A stretch of DNA of 64,000 bases from Xanthobacteraceae bacterium (GTDB lineage: Bacteria; Pseudomonadota; Alphaproteobacteria; Rhizobiales; Xanthobacteraceae), in NCBI GenBank assembly GCA_030037885.1, contig JASHPU010000027.1, positions 1 through 64,000 of the forward strand, written 5' to 3'. This document shows, piece by piece, positions 20,014-29,320 of this stretch. Every line of letters begins with the position of its first letter. Within the stretch, counting starts at the first letter, position 1. The notes under the pieces are model-generated. The model saw nothing but the letters and a program-made list of their open reading frames with translations. It was not told the origin of the DNA and searched no databases. The position numbers and the translations under genes are program-made.

Positions 20014-22698
20014 ATGACCAAGTGGCTTCAGGCGTTCCGGCAGACCACGACCTACCTGGGCGTCGCGGTGCTTGCAGTCGTTTGGGGCGGCATTTATCTG
20101 CTCGCCAGCCAGGAGCACGAGCGCGCCTATCAGGACGCGGTGCGCCAGGGTGACAATCTCAACCGTGTGCTCGAAGAATATATCCGGCGGGTCGTCGAGG
20201 AGACCGATGACGCTCTCTTGTCGCTGCGGCGCGCCTATCAGAGCGATCCGCAGCATTTCGACATCGTGCGCTGGGCGGCCGAGACGCAATCCAACAACAG
20301 CATAGCCGTACAATTTTCCATCACCGACCGTGAGGGCTTTGTCACGCGCTCCAGCCGCAAGCCGGTGACCCATCCGGTTTATATCGGCGGCCGCGCGCCG
20401 TTCACCGTGCAGCGCGATGCCACGGAGGACAGGCTTTACATCAGCGTGCCGCTCCTCGGCCAGGTCAGCAAAAAGCTGAGCATCGAATTCACCCGGCGGC
20501 TCACCAGGCCGGACGGCAGCTTCGCCGGCACGGTGGCATGTGCCATCGACGTCGCCCAGCTCGAGGATTTTTTCAGCTCGCTCGACATCGGGCGTAGCAG
20601 CGTCGTTGCGCTGGTGGGCAGCGACGGCGTGGTGCGCGCGCGGGGCGGCCCCAACGCGGCGACGCGCAGCTTGGTCGGAGGAGCGGTGCCGAGTTCGCCG
20701 CTGCTTCACCATTTGCAGCAAAGTCCGCAAGGCAGCTACTGGAATACGGCGGCGAGCGCCGCGCTTTTCGGAGGCGCACACAAGCTTATATCATACCGGC
20801 AAATCGCCGGCGTTCCGCTCGTCGCGCTGGTCGGCATGGCGAGGCACGACATCTTCCAGCATGCCGATGAGACGGCGCGGAAATACGCAATCGCCGGCGC
20901 CACGTTGAGCCTGATGGTGCTGATCGTGGTCTTTCTCGGCGCCGGCCGGCAGGCCCGCGTTCTGGCCACCGCGGCGGAACTCGAGAGTTCGAAGCAATCG
21001 CTGGACGAAACCCACAAATTTCTCGATTCGATCATCGAGAACATTCCGGCGGCGGTCGTCGTCAAGGACGCCGCGACGCGCCGCTACATTCTGGTCAATC
21101 GCGCCTTCGAGGCTATGCTCGACGTACCGCGCAGCGAGCTTTTAGGCCGCACCGTTTTCGACATTCATAACCAGCGCGACGCCAAGAGCATCGCCGACGC
21201 CGACGACGAATCGATTCGAAGCGACGCCGGTATCACCTATAAGGAAATCGAGATCGACATGTTGCGGCGCGGGCCGCGCATGCAGTCGACCAGGCGCATC
21301 GTCATCGGCAACAGCCAGGGCGAGGCGAAGTATCTGATCGCCGTCATCGAGGATGTCACCGAAAGCAAGAAGGCCGAGCAGCGCATCGCCTTCCTGGCGC
21401 ATCACGACGCCCTGACCGGGCTCGCCAATCGCGCCGCCTTGGCGCAGAAAATCGAGGAAGCCGCCGCGCGCCAGCGCCGCCGCGACGAGCCGTTCACGGT
21501 TCTGCTCCTGGATCTCGACCGCTTCAAGCAGGTCAACGATACGCTCGGCCATCCGGCCGGCGACACCCTGCTGATCGAAGTGGCGACACGGCTGAAATCG
21601 CTGTTGCGCGAGACCGACGTGTTGGCGCGCCTCGGCGGCGACGAGTTCGCCATCATTCAGGCCGGCGAAACCGACCAGCGCGAGGCGGCAAGGTCGTTGG
21701 CGGAGCGCATCATCGCCGTGCTGGGCAAGCCGTTTGCCATCGACGGCGCCGACATCAACATCGGCACCAGCATCGGCATCGCGCTCGCGCCCAAGCCCGA
21801 GCACGGCACCGCCTCCGACAGCTTGTTGAAAATGGCGGACTTGGCACTCTATCGCGCCAAGTCGGCCGGCCGCAACGGCTACTGTTTCTTCGCTCCGGAA
21901 ATGAGCGAGATCGCCAGCGCCCGTCAGGAGATCGAGGGCGATCTGCGCCGCGCCATCCAGCAGAACGAACTGGAGCTGCATTACCAGCCGATCGTCGACG
22001 CCAAGACGCGCCGGATTTGCAGCGTCGAGGCGCTGGTGCGCTGGCGCCATCCGACCAAAGGCCTGATCGCGCCCGACCTGTTCATTCCGTTGGCCGAGGA
22101 AAGCGGCCTGATCGCCCAGATCGGCGATTGGGTGCTGCGCACGGCCTGCGCCGAAGCGGTCAAATGGCCGGCCGAGGTCAAGGTCGCGGTCAATCTGTCG
22201 CTGGTGCAGTTCCGCAAGACCGATCTGCCGGACATGGTGGGGCATTCGCTGGTCGATGCCGGGCTCCGCCCCGAGCGGCTGGAGCTGGAAATCACCGAGA
22301 CCGCGCTCATCGAATCGGCGGCCGAATGCCTGCCGGCGCTACGCCAGTTCAAGGCGCTCGGCATCACCGTCGTGCTCGACGATTTCGGCACCGGCTATTC
22401 GTCGCTCAGCCAGTTGGCGATGTTCCCGTTCGACCGCATCAAGATCGACAAGTCGTTCACCCAGAACATGACCAAGCGCAGCGAATGCGCCGCCATCATT
22501 TCGGCGACGCTGACCTTGGCGCAGAGCCTCGACATCCAGACCACCGCCGAGGGCGTGGAAACGGTGGATCAGTACCGGTTGCTGCGATTGGCCGGCGTCA
22601 GCTCGCTGCAGGGTTTCCTGTTCAAGCGGCCGGGGCCGGCGTCGGAGCTTGACTTCGACCGTGTCTTCGGCGATCCGTCGATCGAGCAGGCGGCATAG
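20014..22698 (+). CDS. Sensor-PAS-GGDEF-EAL protein (c-di-GMP turnover)
   Basis: RLGGDEFAI motif; YQPIVDAKTRRICSVEALVRWRHP (EAL as EAL); DDFGTGYSSL; N-terminal TM sensor. Confidence 0.95.
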   Translation: MTKWLQAFRQTTTYLGVAVLAVVWGGIYLLASQEHERAYQDAVRQGDNLNRVLEEYIRRVVEETDDALLSLRRAYQSDPQHFDIVRWAAETQSNNSIAVQFSITDREGFVTRSSRKPVTHPVYIGGRAPFTVQRDATEDRLYISVPLLGQVSKKLSIEFTRRLTRPDGSFAGTVACAIDVAQLEDFFSSLDIGRSSVVALVGSDGVVRARGGPNAATRSLVGGAVPSSPLLHHLQQSPQGSYWNTAASAALFGGAHKLISYRQIAGVPLVALVGMARHDIFQHADETARKYAIAGATLSLMVLIVVFLGAGRQARVLATAAELESSKQSLDETHKFLDSIIENIPAAVVVKDAATRRYILVNRAFEAMLDVPRSELLGRTVFDIHNQRDAKSIADADDESIRSDAGITYKEIEIDMLRRGPRMQSTRRIVIGNSQGEAKYLIAVIEDVTESKKAEQRIAFLAHHDALTGLANRAALAQKIEEAAARQRRRDEPFTVLLLDLDRFKQVNDTLGHPAGDTLLIEVATRLKSLLRETDVLARLGGDEFAIIQAGETDQREAARSLAERIIAVLGKPFAIDGADINIGTSIGIALAPKPEHGTASDSLLKMADLALYRAKSAGRNGYCFFAPEMSEIASARQEIEGDLRRAIQQNELELHYQPIVDAKTRRICSVEALVRWRHPTKGLIAPDLFIPLAEESGLIAQIGDWVLRTACAEAVKWPAEVKVAVNLSLVQFRKTDLPDMVGHSLVDAGLRPERLELEITETALIESAAECLPALRQFKALGITVVLDDFGTGYSSLSQLAMFPFDRIKIDKSFTQNMTKRSECAAIISATLTLAQSLDIQTTAEGVETVDQYRLLRLAGVSSLQGFLFKRPGPASELDFDRVFGDPSIEQAA

Positions 22699-22876
22699 CG
22701 CGGCCGGGTCGTTTGAATCAACAAACAATTACTCCTACCCGGCGATCCGCATTCCGGCACGACGGCATCCGCGCTGCAGAGAGCGGCTGCCAACTATCCT
22801 CGAAAAACCAGTTGACACTGCCGTTGCCGCATCTGCATTCTAGATTTGCACATATCCGCGCTCAGGGGGGCTGACG

Positions 22877-23248
22877 ATGCGTCGCGTGCGATCGATTGCA
22901 AAGATGTTGCTCGGCGTGGGGATTGCGGCGCTGATGTCGCAAGCGGCCGCGGCCAGGGATATCACGATCGGCGATATCGTCGGCCGCTGGTGCGGAGAAC
23001 AATCCAATTATACCTTCTCGCGCACCGATATGGTCGTCACGCCGCGGGGCAATGTGAAGCTCACCCACGCGCCGCACTGGGTGATCGACAAGGTCGAGGC
23101 GAACGGCAACCACATCCAGGTGTTCTGGACGCCGGCCAGGCCGGGCAACAGCACCGCCTTCGAACTCGGCGGCGACCGGCGCACGTTGATTCAGCAGCCG
23201 CAGACCGCGGGCGACAAGGGGCCACGGCGCGTGTTTCATCGCTGCTGA
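22877..23248 (+). CDS. Secreted hypothetical protein
   Basis: Signal peptide then DITIGDIVGRWCGEQSNYTFSRTDMVVTPRG. Confidence 0.6.
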   Translation: MRRVRSIAKMLLGVGIAALMSQAAAARDITIGDIVGRWCGEQSNYTFSRTDMVVTPRGNVKLTHAPHWVIDKVEANGNHIQVFWTPARPGNSTAFELGGDRRTLIQQPQTAGDKGPRRVFHRC

Positions 23249-23408
23249 AAGCGGCGGAGCGCTCGACTCGCAGGACGATCTACCGTCATAGCCAAGTGCG
23301 AGCCGCAAGCGCCTCGCTTCGTGCCGTTGCAATCGACGGCTTTCCCTGATCGCCGCCGACCAATGGCGTGTTTCGACATTCCCGGATTGCTTCGCGAGTT
23401 TCCGACCG

Positions 23409-24485
23409 TCAGTGCGACATATACTGCAGTCCGGCCGAATAGGCCGCGCCGCCGATCACGCAGGGCAGGCCGAGCTCGATCTGGCCGGTCGCCGCGGCGA
23501 CGATGCAGCCCATCGACAGCGCGCCCTCGCCGATCTGGCCCATGCCGGTCAGCTCGCGCTTGGAGTCCGGCCCTTTCTGCTTCAGCTCCTCGATGGCGGC
23601 GAGCGATTCGCGGCGCATGCGTCCGGTGTCGACGTCCTCGGCGGTCTCGATCACGTCGTTGAGCACCTTGGCGGTGTCCTTCGGCTGGGTCTTGACCGAC
23701 CATTTGAGCATGGCGAGCAGGTTGAGATCGCGCACCGCGTTGCTGGCCAGCGTGAACTTGGCGGCGCTGCCGGTGGTGAGATTGTCGACGTTGTCCTTGT
23801 CCCCGGCGAGCGGCAACAGCTTGATGATCTTGTCGACCGGCTTGTAGGCGCCGGTTGCGAGGTAATAGCCCCACAGCACGTCGATCAACTGCGGCGTCGG
23901 CTCCAGCGCCACCTCTTTGCTGTTGTCGCTCTTGATCCGGAACGCGATCTTGATCTTGTCGAGCACGCCCGGCTTGGCGGTATGGTAGGCGATCTGGTCG
24001 AGCGTGGGCAGCTTGCCTTCGAGATAGCGATTGATCATCTCGCGTCGCTCCGGCATGCGGTCGCCGACCGCGACGAGCAGATCCTTCCAGTTCGGCAGGC
24101 CCGAATAGGCGATGGCGCGCACCAGGACCCAGCGGTCGGCCGGCGCGATCGACAGCATTTCGGCCGCGAGCCGCTCGGCGCGCCCCGGATTGGTGCCGAG
24201 CACGCCGGCGATGAAGCCGATATAGGCGCCGCAGGTCTCGGAATCCTTGAATGCCTGCAGCGCGCTCAATGCCCGCACCAGCGCCGGCAGCCGATCGGGA
24301 TCCGGCTTGTGCCGGTAATCGTTGATCCATCGCAGAATCCCGTCAGTGGAGAGTCGCGCTGTGACGGATGCGGCGCGCGCCGGCGCCTCTGCCGCCGCCG
24401 GCGCGGGCACGGCGAGCGCCAGCGCGGCCATGGCCGAAGCCGCCAAAACCGCCACCGCGACGTTGCGCAACAATACTGTAACCAT
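23409..24485 (-). CDS. Secreted hypothetical protein
   Basis: MVTVLLRNVAVAVLAASAMAALALAVPAPAAAEA signal; long conserved-looking ORF. Confidence 0.65.
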   Translation of the reverse strand: MVTVLLRNVAVAVLAASAMAALALAVPAPAAAEAPARAASVTARLSTDGILRWINDYRHKPDPDRLPALVRALSALQAFKDSETCGAYIGFIAGVLGTNPGRAERLAAEMLSIAPADRWVLVRAIAYSGLPNWKDLLVAVGDRMPERREMINRYLEGKLPTLDQIAYHTAKPGVLDKIKIAFRIKSDNSKEVALEPTPQLIDVLWGYYLATGAYKPVDKIIKLLPLAGDKDNVDNLTTGSAAKFTLASNAVRDLNLLAMLKWSVKTQPKDTAKVLNDVIETAEDVDTGRMRRESLAAIEELKQKGPDSKRELTGMGQIGEGALSMGCIVAAATGQIELGLPCVIGGAAYSAGLQYMSH

Positions 24486-24717
24486 GATCCCCTCCGGCCC
24501 TGGAGTGGCGCCGCGCGGCTGGCGCGCGGTTTCCTCGCTGGAACAGGAATGCAGCAGAGCGCCGGGGCATTTTGCGGGCCGGCACGTTGCAAAATCGCGG
24601 CTGCGCTGTGGCCTTGCGCCCAAGCTTAACGGTCTTGCCGCATGCGGATTTTTCGCACTCCGCCGATTTCAAACGCATGTTTGAAGCCGGCCGTGCCCCG
24701 ATCCGGCCGCATTTTGC

Positions 24718-24746
24718 TTGACCCGGCCTGCCGCAATGCTTATAAA
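24718..24746 (+). promoter_or_regulatory. Candidate sigma70-type promoter for the ilvB leader
   Basis: TTGACC - 17 nt - TATAAA. Confidence 0.6.
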
Positions 24747-24794
24747 TCCGGTCGGAATAGCAAGGGCCCGCAAGGGACACACAAGGGCACACAC

Positions 24795-24857
24795 GTGCGG
24801 ACCGTCGTGGCAAAGTCATTGATTCTCGTAGTAGGACGCACCGCCGTGGGTGGATGA
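24795..24857 (+). promoter_or_regulatory. Candidate ilvB leader peptide (attenuator)
   Basis: GTG-started ORF (M)RTVVAKSLILVVGRTAVGG*, clustered Val/Leu/Ile codons, immediately before hairpins and a terminator. Confidence 0.75.
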
Positions 24858-24889
24858 TCCACCCGCGCGACGCGGCGGTGCGTAATCCA

Positions 24890-24915
24890 GGGGCCTTCGA
24901 GCCCCTTTTTTATTT
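24890..24915 (+). terminator. Rho-independent terminator in the ilvB leader
   Basis: GGGGC-CTTCGA-GCCCC followed by TTTTTTATTT. Confidence 0.85.
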
Positions 24916-24976
24916 CCCGAACCTTGGCGCCGCAGACAGCGGAAACGGCAGCGGCGGCGATAGTGGAGCAGGTGCG

Positions 24977-26734
24977 ATGAGCGAAATGACCGGCGCGGAA
25001 ATGGTGATGGCGGCGCTTGCCGATCAGGGCGTCGAGCACGTTTTCGGCTACCCGGGCGGCGCGGTGCTGCCGATCTATGATGCGCTGTTCCAGCAGGACA
25101 AGGTGCAGCATATCCTGGTGCGCCATGAGCAGGGCGCCGTGCACGCCGCCGAAGGCTATGCCCGCTCGACCGGCAAGGTCGGCACCGTGCTGGTCACCTC
25201 CGGCCCCGGCGCCACCAACGCCGTCACCGGCCTGACCGACGCCTTGTGCGATTCCGTGCCGCTCGTCGTCATCACCGGCCAGGTGCCGACGCATCTGATC
25301 GGCAACGACGCCTTCCAGGAATGCGACACAGTCGGCATCACGCGGCCGTGCACCAAATACAATTATCTGGTCAAAAGCGTCGGCGATCTGCCGCGCGTGC
25401 TGCACGAGGCGTTCCATATCGCGGCGAGCGGGCGTCCGGGGCCGGTGGTGGTCGATATCCCGAAGGACGTGCAGTTCGCCACCGGCAATTACTTCAAGCC
25501 CAAGGAGTTCCAGCACAAGGGCTACCGGCCGAAGCTCAAGGGCGACCCCGACAAGATCCGCCGGGCCGTCGAGATGATGGCTGCCGCCAAGCGGCCGGTG
25601 TTCTACACCGGCGGCGGGGTGGTCAATTCCGGCCGCGCCGCGAGCGAATCGCTGCGCGAACTGGCCAAGCTCACCGGCTTCCCGGTGACCTCGACCCTGA
25701 TGGGGCTCGGCGCCTTTCCGGCCGCCGATCCGCAATGGCTCGGCATGCTCGGCATGCACGGCACCTGGGAAGCCAATTGGGCGATGCACGATTGCGACCT
25801 GATGATCGCGGTCGGCTCGCGTTTCGACGACCGCATCACCGGGCGGCTCGACGCGTTCTCGCCCGGCTCGAAGAAAATCCACATCGATATCGATCCGTCC
25901 TCGATCAACAAGAATGTCAAGATCGACCTCGGCATCGTCGGCGACTGCGGCCACGTGCTCGACAACATGGTGCGGCTGTGGCGTTCCGGCGGCCATAAGG
26001 CCGACAACAAGGCGCTCGAAGCCTGGTGGGCGCAGATCAAGAAATGGCGCGCCAAAAATTCGCTCGCCTATCGCAATTCCAACGAAATCATCAAGCCGCA
26101 ATATGCCATCCAGCGGCTCTACGAGCTGACCAAGGACCGCGACACCTACATCACCACCGAGGTCGGCCAGCATCAGATGTGGGCGGCGCAGTTCTATCAA
26201 TTCCAGCAACCGACCCGCTGGATGACCTCCGGCGGACTCGGCACCATGGGCTACGGCCTGCCGGCCTCGGTCGGCGTGCAGCTGGCGCATCCCAAGTCGC
26301 TGGTGGTCGACATCGCCGGCGAAGCGTCGGTGCTGATGACCATGCAGGAAATGTCGACCGCGGTGCAGTACGACCTGCCGATCAAGATTTTCGTCATCGA
26401 CAATCAGTATATGGGCATGGTGCGGCAGTGGCAGGAACTGCTGCACGGCGGCCGCTACTCCCATTCCTACACCGAAGCGCTGCCCGACTTCGTCAAGCTG
26501 GCCGAGGCCTATCACGCCCACGGCATTCGCTGCGAACATCCGGGCGAGCTCGACGAAAAGATCCGCGAGATGATCGAGGTGAAGCGGCCGGTGATCTTCG
26601 ACTGCGTGGTCGATCCGGCGGAAAACTGCTTCCCGATGATCCCGTCCGGCCGCGCCCACAACGAGATGCTGCTCGGCGATGCCACCACGCGCGTCGAGGA
26701 CGCGGTGACGGATGAAGGTAAGGTGATGGTGTAG
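24977..26734 (+). CDS. ilvB: Acetolactate synthase large subunit
   Basis: GAEMVMAALADQGVEHVFGYPGGAVLPIYDAL; TPP-binding GEASVLMTMQEM. Confidence 0.97.
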   Translation: MSEMTGAEMVMAALADQGVEHVFGYPGGAVLPIYDALFQQDKVQHILVRHEQGAVHAAEGYARSTGKVGTVLVTSGPGATNAVTGLTDALCDSVPLVVITGQVPTHLIGNDAFQECDTVGITRPCTKYNYLVKSVGDLPRVLHEAFHIAASGRPGPVVVDIPKDVQFATGNYFKPKEFQHKGYRPKLKGDPDKIRRAVEMMAAAKRPVFYTGGGVVNSGRAASESLRELAKLTGFPVTSTLMGLGAFPAADPQWLGMLGMHGTWEANWAMHDCDLMIAVGSRFDDRITGRLDAFSPGSKKIHIDIDPSSINKNVKIDLGIVGDCGHVLDNMVRLWRSGGHKADNKALEAWWAQIKKWRAKNSLAYRNSNEIIKPQYAIQRLYELTKDRDTYITTEVGQHQMWAAQFYQFQQPTRWMTSGGLGTMGYGLPASVGVQLAHPKSLVVDIAGEASVLMTMQEMSTAVQYDLPIKIFVIDNQYMGMVRQWQELLHGGRYSHSYTEALPDFVKLAEAYHAHGIRCEHPGELDEKIREMIEVKRPVIFDCVVDPAENCFPMIPSGRAHNEMLLGDATTRVEDAVTDEGKVMV

Positions 26735-26736
26735 GA

Positions 26737-26818
26737 CGCGAATGGCGAAATGGCGAATAGCGAATGGGGCCATGGAGTAACTTCCCTATTCGCTATTTCG
26801 CCATTCGCGCCATTCGCT
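26737..26818. repeat. Palindromic dispersed repeat, copy 2
   Basis: GCGAATGGCGAAATGGCGAATAGCGAATGG...CTATTCGCTATTTCGCCATTCGCGCCATTCGC, between ilvB and ilvH. Confidence 0.85.
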
Positions 26819-26840
26819 GTCCGCCCCGAAGGAGCACGCC

Positions 26841-27389
26841 ATGAGCAGCAAACCAGCGACCACGCACTATCCGGCCGCCCCGACCAGCGAGCGCGTCGAG
26901 AGCCGCACCCTGTGCGTGCTGGTCGACAACGAGCCCGGCGTGCTGGCCCGTGTTATCGGGCTATTCGCCGGCCGCGGCTACAACATCGATTCGCTGACTG
27001 TTTCAGAAACCGAGCACGAAAAACATCTCTCCCGCATCACCATCGTCACCCGCGGCACGCCGATGGTTCTGGAGCAGATCAAGAATCAGCTCGACCGGCT
27101 GGTGCCGGTGCATCGCGTGATCGATCTGACCACGGCCGGGCCGGCGATCGCCCGCGAACTGGCGATGGTCAAGGTGCGCGGCACCGGCGATCACCGCATG
27201 GAAGCGCTGCGGATGGCCGACGCGTTCCGCGCCCGCGTCATCGACGCCACCACCGAAAGCTTCGTGTTCGAGATCACCGGCGCCTCCGACAAGATCGAAA
27301 GCTTCATCAACTTGATGCTGCCGGTCGGTCTGGTCGAAGTCTCCCGCACCGGAATCGTCGCCATCGCGCGCGGCCCGGAGGGGATGTAA
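26841..27389 (+). CDS. ilvH: Acetolactate synthase small subunit
   Basis: LCVLVDNEPGVLARVIGLFAGRGYNIDSLTVSETE (ACT domain). Confidence 0.96.
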   Translation: MSSKPATTHYPAAPTSERVESRTLCVLVDNEPGVLARVIGLFAGRGYNIDSLTVSETEHEKHLSRITIVTRGTPMVLEQIKNQLDRLVPVHRVIDLTTAGPAIARELAMVKVRGTGDHRMEALRMADAFRARVIDATTESFVFEITGASDKIESFINLMLPVGLVEVSRTGIVAIARGPEGM

Positions 27390-27403
27390 ATCTCTGCCCG
27401 CTC

Positions 27404-27470
27404 ATTCCCGCGAAAGCGGGAATCCAGAAAAGGCCCGCGGGATCTGGGTCCCCGCTTTCGCGGGTGACGA
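27404..27470. repeat. Inverted repeat of the CCCGCTTTCGCGGG type
   Basis: ATTCCCGCGAAAGCGGGAATCCAG ... CTGGGTCCCCGCTTTCGCGGGTGACGA. Confidence 0.8.
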
Positions 27471-27484
27471 GCGGAGGAAGCAGC

Positions 27485-28072
27485 TTACGCCGCCGCGGCT
27501 TGCTTCGCTGCCGGTGCCAGCCTTTCAACCAGCGTCGCGAACCGGTCGACAAAGCCTTGCAGAAATTTCGCCGTGCTGGCGTCGCCGATAGCGCCGCGCT
27601 CGTCGATCAGGTTCGGCTTGAAGGTCACATAGGCATCGCCGCCCAGCAGGATGGCGCCGAGGCTGACCAAAATGTTGCGCAAATGCTGCTGCGCCAGCGC
27701 GCTACCGATGGCGCCGGGCGAGGTGCCGGTGATGAACGCGGGCTTGTCGGCCCAGACGCTGGTGCCGTAAGGCCGCGCGCCCCAGTCGATGGCGTTTTTC
27801 AGCGCCGCCGGTATCGAGCGGTCGTGCTCCGGCGTGACGAACAGCACCCCGTCGGCGCGCGCGATCTCCTGCTTGAAGCGCACGACCTCGGCTGGCGGGT
27901 TGCCTTCGTTGTCCTGATTGAACATGGACAGGTCGTCGAGGCGGGCGAAATACGCTTCGAATCTTCCGGCGCCAAGCCGCACCAGCGCGCGGGCGAGCCT
28001 GCGGTTGATCGAATCGCGGCGGTTCGAGCCGACGATGACGGCGATCTGGGGCAGGCCGGCTTGTGCGGTCAT
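27485..28072 (-). CDS. NADPH-dependent FMN reductase family protein
   Basis: IAVIVGSNRRDSINRRLARAL ... DGVLFVTPEHDRSIPAALKNAIDW. Confidence 0.9.
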   Translation of the reverse strand: MTAQAGLPQIAVIVGSNRRDSINRRLARALVRLGAGRFEAYFARLDDLSMFNQDNEGNPPAEVVRFKQEIARADGVLFVTPEHDRSIPAALKNAIDWGARPYGTSVWADKPAFITGTSPGAIGSALAQQHLRNILVSLGAILLGGDAYVTFKPNLIDERGAIGDASTAKFLQGFVDRFATLVERLAPAAKQAAAA

Positions 28073-28148
28073 GTTGCGCTCCTTAGTTAGAATTTGTAAC
28101 TAGAGCTAGGATGGTGACCGCGAGGAAACCGCGCAAGAAGGCACAGCG

Positions 28149-28547
28149 ATGAAACCTAGACACAGCCATTTGCCCGGCGACTGCCGCGCCATCGGCGATG
28201 TGCTCGCCCGGGTCGGCGACAAGTGGTCGGTGCTGGTGGTCACCCGGCTCGGCGACGGACCGAAGCGCTTCAACGAGCTCAAGCGGTCGATCGGCGGCAT
28301 CTCGCAGCGCATGCTGACCTTGACGTTGCGCGGCCTCGAGCGCGACGGTTTGGTGACGCGCACGGCGTTCCCGACCATCCCGCCGCGGGTCGATTATGCG
28401 CTCACCCCGCTCGGCCGCGATCTGTTACAGCCGGTCTCCGCGCTCGGCGCCTGGGCCATCCGCAACCAGGCGAACATCGCCCGCGCCCGGGAACGGTTCG
28501 ATGGGGCCGAGCCGACGCGGCCGGCGGCGCTCGGCGCGTCGGCATAG
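28149..28547 (+). CDS. HxlR family transcriptional regulator
   Basis: DCRAIGDVLARVGDKWSVLVVTRLGDGPKRFNELKRSIGGISQRMLTLTLRGLERDGLV. Confidence 0.9.
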   Translation: MKPRHSHLPGDCRAIGDVLARVGDKWSVLVVTRLGDGPKRFNELKRSIGGISQRMLTLTLRGLERDGLVTRTAFPTIPPRVDYALTPLGRDLLQPVSALGAWAIRNQANIARARERFDGAEPTRPAALGASA

Positions 28548-28597
28548 ACAAGGCGGGTGCTCGGATATACATTGTATATTCGAAAAAGGCAGTCGCC

Positions 28598-28945
28598 ATG
28601 AAGACCAAAGTTGCGAAATGGGGCAACAGCCTTGCGGTGCGCTTGCCGAAGCCGCTCGTTGACGATCTCGGCCTGAGACCCGGCCGCGAAGTCGAGCTTC
28701 GTCAGGACGGCACGCGTTTAACGCTGGAAATGATTTCTGCCCGAGAAATCCCACGATATCGGCTGGAGGACCTTTTGGCGCAAATCAAGCCGGGGCAAAA
28801 ACCGCCGCCGTTTGAGGATTGGTCCGCGGTCGAGCCGCCTTGGCCCGACGACGACTGGAGCGACATCGCTCCGACCAATGAAGAATGGGCTGCCATGAAG
28901 CGGAAGGCGGAGATAAAAGGTGCCGAACGAAAGCGCCGCAGTTGA
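28598..28945 (+). CDS. mazE: AbrB/MazE-type antitoxin
   Basis: MKTKVAKWGNSLAVRLPKPLVDDLGLRPGREVEL. Confidence 0.85.
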   Translation: MKTKVAKWGNSLAVRLPKPLVDDLGLRPGREVELRQDGTRLTLEMISAREIPRYRLEDLLAQIKPGQKPPPFEDWSAVEPPWPDDDWSDIAPTNEEWAAMKRKAEIKGAERKRRS

Positions 28946-29276
28946 TGCTGGTGACATTCTTTGGATCGATTTCGGAAAGCCGGTCGGTCATGAACAGGGC
29001 GGCCGGCGGCCGGCAGTTGTCCTAACCCGGCGGGACTACAATGTGCGTTCGTCGGTTCTCCTGGTCTGCCCAATCACTCGAAAAAGCAGGAACTGGCCAT
29101 TCGAGGTTAGCCTTCCCGCTGCTGGGGGATTGAGCGGTGTCGTGCTCGTGGACCAGATCAGAGTTGTCGACCCGGTCGCGCGACCAGTCGGGCGCGGCGG
29201 AAGCTTGCCGAATGAGGTATTCGGCGAAGTAAAGGCAAAGCTGGCCGCGCTGCTCGGAATTACTGTTTCCTTCTGA
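28920..29276 (+). CDS. mazF: MazF/PemK-type endoribonuclease toxin
   Basis: [44 protein letters not shown]...[11 protein letters not shown]; overlaps mazE. Confidence 0.9.
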   Translation: MPNESAAVDAGDILWIDFGKPVGHEQGGRRPAVVLTRRDYNVRSSVLLVCPITRKSRNWPFEVSLPAAGGLSGVVLVDQIRVVDPVARPVGRGGSLPNEVFGEVKAKLAALLGITVSF

Positions 29277-29320
29277 TCTTTTCCAAGCTACACGCACGAT
29301 CGCAAACGGAGTGTAAGACC

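Noticed and set aside
21142-22245. 367-aa minus-strand ORF
   Set aside because: Antisense to the GGDEF/EAL gene, no recognisable domain.
24740-26773. 677-aa minus-strand ORF
   Set aside because: Complete antisense overlap with ilvB, His/Asp/Arg-rich shadow translation.
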